Source: CANHVK01 sp046304235 (lineage in GTDB: Bacteria; Bacteroidota; Bacteroidia; Flavobacteriales_D; Crocinitomicaceae). From it: DNA of 16,706 bases. The first letter of the stretch is position 1, and each line of letters begins with the position of its first letter. Position numbers and translations under genes: made by a program. Location of the stretch: assembly GCA_046304235.1 (NCBI GenBank), contig JBKCEW010000107.1, forward strand, positions 1 through 16,706, read 5' to 3'. Below the pieces are notes generated by a model. It was not told where the DNA came from. It searched no databases and was given only the letters and a program-made list of their open reading frames with translations. Of the stretch, positions 13,767-16,706 are shown in pieces.

Positions 13767-14459
13767 CTAAACCACATGAGGAATCGGCTTGTCCCTCTCT
13801 TGTATTGCTTTGTAATAAATTAATATTGTTATCATGATGATTAGATGACTTAAATCATCTCTATTAAACAATTCATGCAAATTTACATCTAAAATGAATA
13901 CAAATGCGGAAGGAATCAATACAATCGTTCCGTAAACAATATATTTCATATGTAGCCTGTCGTCATTCCACAACGCATAACTCAATACTCCTCCAAAAAT
14001 TAAATAGGAAATTATTGAATCAATTGCTACGAAAATAAATTTTGAGAAAATCACACTTAAAATAAGAATCAGAACAGCTTTAATCCAAACAATTGATTTC
14101 CATTTAGCATTAAAAAAAGTAGGCTTATCATCAATAATTGCATTGCAAAAAAAGAATGTTGAAACTAAAGCAAAAATCCAAGATGGAAATTTACCTGGAT
14201 TTCCCCCATAAAAAAACAAAACATGTCCAAAAGCTCCAAATAAAGTTGAAACTCCTAGAAATAAAAAGAATTTAAAGAAATAAGAATTATCGACATTATT
14301 TAATTTATATGTTTTAAACCCTAGGATAAAACAACAAATTGCAAGAATAATGTCTGAAATAAAAGTTGATGGCTCTTGTAACTGTAATCCTGCGAGTGTG
14401 AAATGAATTATTTTAAATTCCTGCATAAACAAATGTAGGGTATATTTTATGAAAAACAT
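13767..14459 (-). CDS. Polytopic membrane protein, DUF6962-like
   Basis: Up to 230 residues with about seven transmembrane segments (near 33-48, 60-77, 93-109, 123-136, 141-162, 172-191 and 203-216). Features include Q-L-Q-E-P-S-T-F-I-S-D near 26-36, S-T-L-F-G-A-F-G-H79 in the second helix, D147, and L-H195-E-L-F-N-R-D-D-L-S-H205 before the last helix. The wording resembles DUF6962, a Bacteroidota membrane family of unknown function; this is from memory and moderate. Met12 (codon at 14424-14426) is an alternative start. Its first codons otherwise lie only 23 bp from the recR start, but a -7-like box sits just 3 bp before Met12, so neither start fits perfectly. The gene is immediately upstream of lhgO. 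Buried His and Asp residues would suit a metal-dependent membrane hydrolase, but the spacing does not match one that I know. Confidence 0.7.
   Translation of the reverse strand: MFFIKYTLHLFMQEFKIIHFTLAGLQLQEPSTFISDIILAICCFILGFKTYKLNNVDNSYFFKFFLFLGVSTLFGAFGHVLFFYGGNPGKFPSWIFALVSTFFFCNAIIDDKPTFFNAKWKSIVWIKAVLILILSVIFSKFIFVAIDSIISYLIFGGVLSYALWNDDRLHMKYIVYGTIVLIPSAFVFILDVNLHELFNRDDLSHLIIMITILIYYKAIQERDKPIPHVV
14430..14437 (-). promoter_or_regulatory. -7-like element near the start of the membrane protein gene
   Basis: On the minus strand this reads TACATTTG, an exact TAnnTTTG match. It lies 3 bp before the alternative Met12 codon and inside the longer reading frame. If it is used, the transcript would be leaderless or would start past that codon. 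It may be a chance match. Confidence 0.25.
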
Positions 14460-14461
14460 CG

Positions 14462-14469
14462 TATTTTTG
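14462..14469 (+). promoter_or_regulatory. Bacteroidota -7 element for recR
   Basis: TATTTTTG matches TAnnTTTG exactly, 13 bp before the recR ATG at 14483, which implies a very short leader. It lies immediately outside the start codon of the divergent membrane protein gene. No clear -33 element is visible. Confidence 0.45.
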
Positions 14470-14482
14470 TTAAGATAAATCT

Positions 14483-15097
14483 ATGAAAATTCCATCTAAA
14501 TATATGGAAGATGCTGTTGAACAGCTTGCTTCCCTTCCGGGCATCGGAAAACGAACAGCCCTAAGATTAGTTATACAATTACTGAATCGAAAACCAGAAG
14601 AAATTGAACGTTTTGCCACTTCATTTACAGCAATGAAAGAAAATGTTAAACATTGTCAATCGTGTAACAATATTTCTGATTTAGATATTTGTGATATTTG
14701 CTCTAATCCTAATCGAAGTCAAGAAATTATCTGTGTAGTTGAAGATGTAAGAGATGTAATGGCGATTGAAGAAACTTCATCTTTTAAAGGTATATACCAT
14801 GTATTAGGAGGGGTAATTTCACCGATGGATGGTATTGGACCAAATGATCTACATATTCAATCATTGGTTGAAAAAGCTCAATCAGATCAAATTACAGAGG
14901 TGATTTTTGCGCTAAGTCCAACTATGGAGGGTGATACAACCAATTTCTACTTATACAAAAAACTTAAGGGATTTGAATTAATCATCACTACCCTTTCTCG
15001 TGGGGTTAGTGTTGGTTCAGAATTACATTATGCCGATGGATTAACTTTAAGTAGATCTATTGTAAACAGATTGCCATTTAATGTAGAGGGATTTTAA
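14483..15097 (+). CDS. recR: Recombination mediator RecR
   Basis: A 204-residue protein, the usual RecR length. It acts with RecO (and RecF) to load RecA on SSB-coated gapped DNA. The helix-hairpin-helix (LASLPGIGKRTALRL, residues 16-30) binds DNA. The zinc finger is C58-x2-C61-x8-C70-x2-C73. The TOPRIM domain starts at about residue 81 with I-C-V-V-E87-D-V-R-D and continues through YHVLGGVISPMDGIGP (105-120), the Walker B-like ALSPTMEGDTT segment and LSRGVSVGSELHYADGLTL near the C-terminus. The ATG at 14483 gives the normal start MKIPSKYMEDAVEQLASLPG. The gene is divergent from the membrane protein upstream. Its stop codon is 7 bp from that of the convergent patatin gene, with no terminator visible between them. 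Confidence 0.97.
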   Translation: MKIPSKYMEDAVEQLASLPGIGKRTALRLVIQLLNRKPEEIERFATSFTAMKENVKHCQSCNNISDLDICDICSNPNRSQEIICVVEDVRDVMAIEETSSFKGIYHVLGGVISPMDGIGPNDLHIQSLVEKAQSDQITEVIFALSPTMEGDTTNFYLYKKLKGFELIITTLSRGVSVGSELHYADGLTLSRSIVNRLPFNVEGF

Positions 15098-15104
15098 AAG
15101 CTAC

Positions 15105-16706
15105 TTATCTCTGCTCTTTCAACAAACGGTTCAATTCGAATAATGCAAATTTGTTACCACGACTATAGAATGCCTTATTCACACGTGCTTTTTCTTGGCT
15201 TGTCAAGTGCCAGGAAAGGGAGATACGTTTTTTCTGTTCTTCTAGTAAGTTGAAAGTAACAAAATTCACCTTGAAACCTAAACGAGTCACTGCAATGCGC
15301 ATCATTTCTTCTTGATCGAAATCTTGTGTTTTAGGGAAATTCCCATACATGTTACCAAAAGGAAGTGTAAATTTATCAATCAAAGAAACGTTACGAACGA
15401 TATCACCACGAAGCATTTTTTTTGTATCGCGTATCTGAAGTATTATAACACCCGAAGTATTTTTCCGAATCCAAAAACTCATTTTATTGAGCATTTCCAG
15501 TGTGATTTTCCCTCCATAATTATCCCTTAAACCTGCATCCATAATATGCATAGCAGGAGTAGTGGGCATTGTAGTCATAGGTAAGACAAAAGGAAATGTA
15601 GCATTCATTCTTAAAATGCTACTAAATCGTAAATTATTTTTATTATTACCTTCAAAAAAAGATTGATAATCTACATTTTCATATGAAGTTGTTAATCCTC
15701 CAGGTCTATTGGGATGTGTGCATAAATAGGCTAAATTATGAGTAGAAATTAATAATCTTCTGCCATTATCAATGATTGTTGGCGTAAAAATCATAGATGG
15801 TATAACTGCTTTTTTTTCAGGCTTTTCAAAATAACCTAAACGTACATCCATCAAATGATTTGTATTTGAATGAATTTGTTGCTCGAAAGCATATCCTCGA
15901 TCTTTTCGATACTCAATACCATTATACTTAAAATGAGTACGGTAAAACATATCATTTGAAAAAGCAGCAAAAATCAATTTGTTCAATAAATCTTTAGAGA
16001 TATTCCGTTGATACGAATCTTGAAAACGTGTATTTCTGCCTTTTAATTTGTCATCTAAAACAATACTTCTATAATAAGAGGCACCTATCATTCCTCCCGA
16101 AGCACCTGTTATTAAATGAGTATTTTTCATCAATGCTCCGTTTGTTTTTTTATCTAATTTTTGCATTACAGCAAAAGTCCAAAAAGCACTCCTTGCACCT
16201 CCCCCAGAGGTATTAATTATCATCAACTTAGGCTTGTTAAACCCAGTATTTTTTCTCCATTGACTCAAAAGTTTTACATATTCAATCTTTGAATTATTTA
16301 CCTGTTTTTCAGACAAATTTCTTTCTGTAACTGTTTCAATATTAAAAGGGACTTTTTTATCATCATTATAAGAAAGCCCATAAGCATAACTCGTATACTG
16401 AAACCATTTTGTATTAGTACTCATATAATTCATAAATAAAATCAATGAAATAAATACGGCACTTGTCCAATAATAAAACCAAGAACGTAAAGCACTAAAA
16501 ATCATTAGTATTATAGTAACTAACATAACTAAACTCATTGCAGCTGGAATACTCAACGTAGTAACATCACGAAAAACACCTAAAAATATAAAAGCCAAAA
16601 CTGTTACAATTTCAAAAAGAGATGAATTAATCTTTGTGCGAGCAAATACTTTTTTTAGTAATTCTTTATCATAATGATCTATTGATCTGCTTCTTCTCCA
16701 AATTAA
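15105..16706 (-). CDS. Membrane-anchored patatin-like phospholipase, N-terminus outside window
   Basis: The frame is open to the right edge. The apparent start at 16598 is a TTG inside a longer frame, with 36 further in-frame codons upstream including a basic region (W-R-R-S-R-S, KELLKKVFARTK), so the gene is 5'-partial. Numbering from that TTG, residues 1-60 hold two or more transmembrane helices, followed by a patatin/alpha-beta hydrolase domain. It has the oxyanion loop S131-G-G-G-A-R136, the nucleophile elbow G165-A-S167-G-G169, and catalytic Asp354 in D-A-G-L-R-D-N-Y-G-G. The Ser/Asp dyad is intact, so it should cleave acyl esters of lipids at the membrane. A family-typical helical C-terminal segment ends the protein. 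It is convergent with recR and only 7 bp away. Substrate and physiological role are not readable from sequence. Confidence 0.88.
   Translation of the reverse strand, partial: LIWRRSRSIDHYDKELLKKVFARTKINSSLFEIVTVLAFIFLGVFRDVTTLSIPAAMSLVMLVTIILMIFSALRSWFYYWTSAVFISLILFMNYMSTNTKWFQYTSYAYGLSYNDDKKVPFNIETVTERNLSEKQVNNSKIEYVKLLSQWRKNTGFNKPKLMIINTSGGGARSAFWTFAVMQKLDKKTNGALMKNTHLITGASGGMIGASYYRSIVLDDKLKGRNTRFQDSYQRNISKDLLNKLIFAAFSNDMFYRTHFKYNGIEYRKDRGYAFEQQIHSNTNHLMDVRLGYFEKPEKKAVIPSMIFTPTIIDNGRRLLISTHNLAYLCTHPNRPGGLTTSYENVDYQSFFEGNNKNNLRFSSILRMNATFPFVLPMTTMPTTPAMHIMDAGLRDNYGGKITLEMLNKMSFWIRKNTSGVIILQIRDTKKMLRGDIVRNVSLIDKFTLPFGNMYGNFPKTQDFDQEEMMRIAVTRLGFKVNFVTFNLLEEQKKRISLSWHLTSQEKARVNKAFYSRGNKFALFELNRLLKEQR

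Noticed and set aside
13767..14459. Assignment of the seven-helix protein to the alkaline ceramidase/PAQR (CREST) superfamily
   Set aside because: The H-x-x-x-H and S-x-x-x-H spacing of that superfamily is not present; it is kept only as a low-interest hypothesis.
1..16706. CRISPR array, tRNA, insertion sequence, prophage or toxin-antitoxin locus
   Set aside because: I saw no regularly spaced repeats, cloverleaf sequence, transposase or integrase motifs, terminal inverted repeats, or paired small antitoxin/toxin genes.

Overview
The window looks like a piece of a Flavobacteriales (Bacteroidota) chromosome. It is strongly AT-rich. Gene leaders are A-rich, without a clear Shine-Dalgarno sequence, and several leaders carry the Bacteroidota -7 promoter element TAnnTTTG. 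The gene content fits: LonA with the long acidic N-terminal extension usual in this phylum, an OmpA-family protein with PD40 repeats, DUF2490 and other beta-barrel-type proteins, and a two-part YeeE/YedE sulfur transporter. I cannot name a genus. No tRNA, rRNA, CRISPR array, insertion sequence or integrase is visible, and no gene-free stretch exceeds 300 bases (the longest is 7314-7560, 247 bp).

Layout. 1-1229 (+): a beta-barrel-like protein cut by the left edge, overlapping a DUF2200 gene that ends at a bidirectional terminator. 1287-1946 (-): an SDR-type NAD(P)-binding protein, divergent from 2066-3280 (+), a DUF3999-like envelope protein. This is followed by a two-helix membrane protein (3319-3849) and a 52-residue membrane microprotein candidate (3943-4101). 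4103-7313 (-): a tight four-gene sulfur cassette. Its order is a persulfide dioxygenase/double-rhodanese fusion, a YeeE/YedE permease half, a second permease half (DUF6691) and a DUF2490 outer-membrane protein. 7561-10008 (+): lon. 10068-12482 (+): an OmpA/PD40 protein, separated from lon by a compact hairpin and ended by a strong bidirectional terminator. 12540-14459 (-): a polytopic membrane protein and lhgO in one unit. 14483-15097 (+): recR. 15105 to the right edge (-): a membrane-anchored patatin-like phospholipase whose N-terminus is outside the window.

How the genes work together. The clearest functional unit is the sulfur cassette. Both permease halves carry the conserved cysteine motifs of thiosulfate or sulfur-compound channels, and the fusion enzyme has the layout of CstB-type persulfide dioxygenases (active MBL domain, cysteine-less pseudorhodanese, active rhodanese). 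The DUF2490 barrel at the end of the unit could be an outer-membrane component. Lon, RecR and LhgO are housekeeping functions: proteolysis, recombinational repair and metabolite repair. I see no wholly new defence or mobile system. The most unusual items are the outer-membrane gene linked to the sulfur cassette, the lon/OmpA intergenic hairpin, the His-rich repeat linker in the OmpA protein, and the small membrane ORF.
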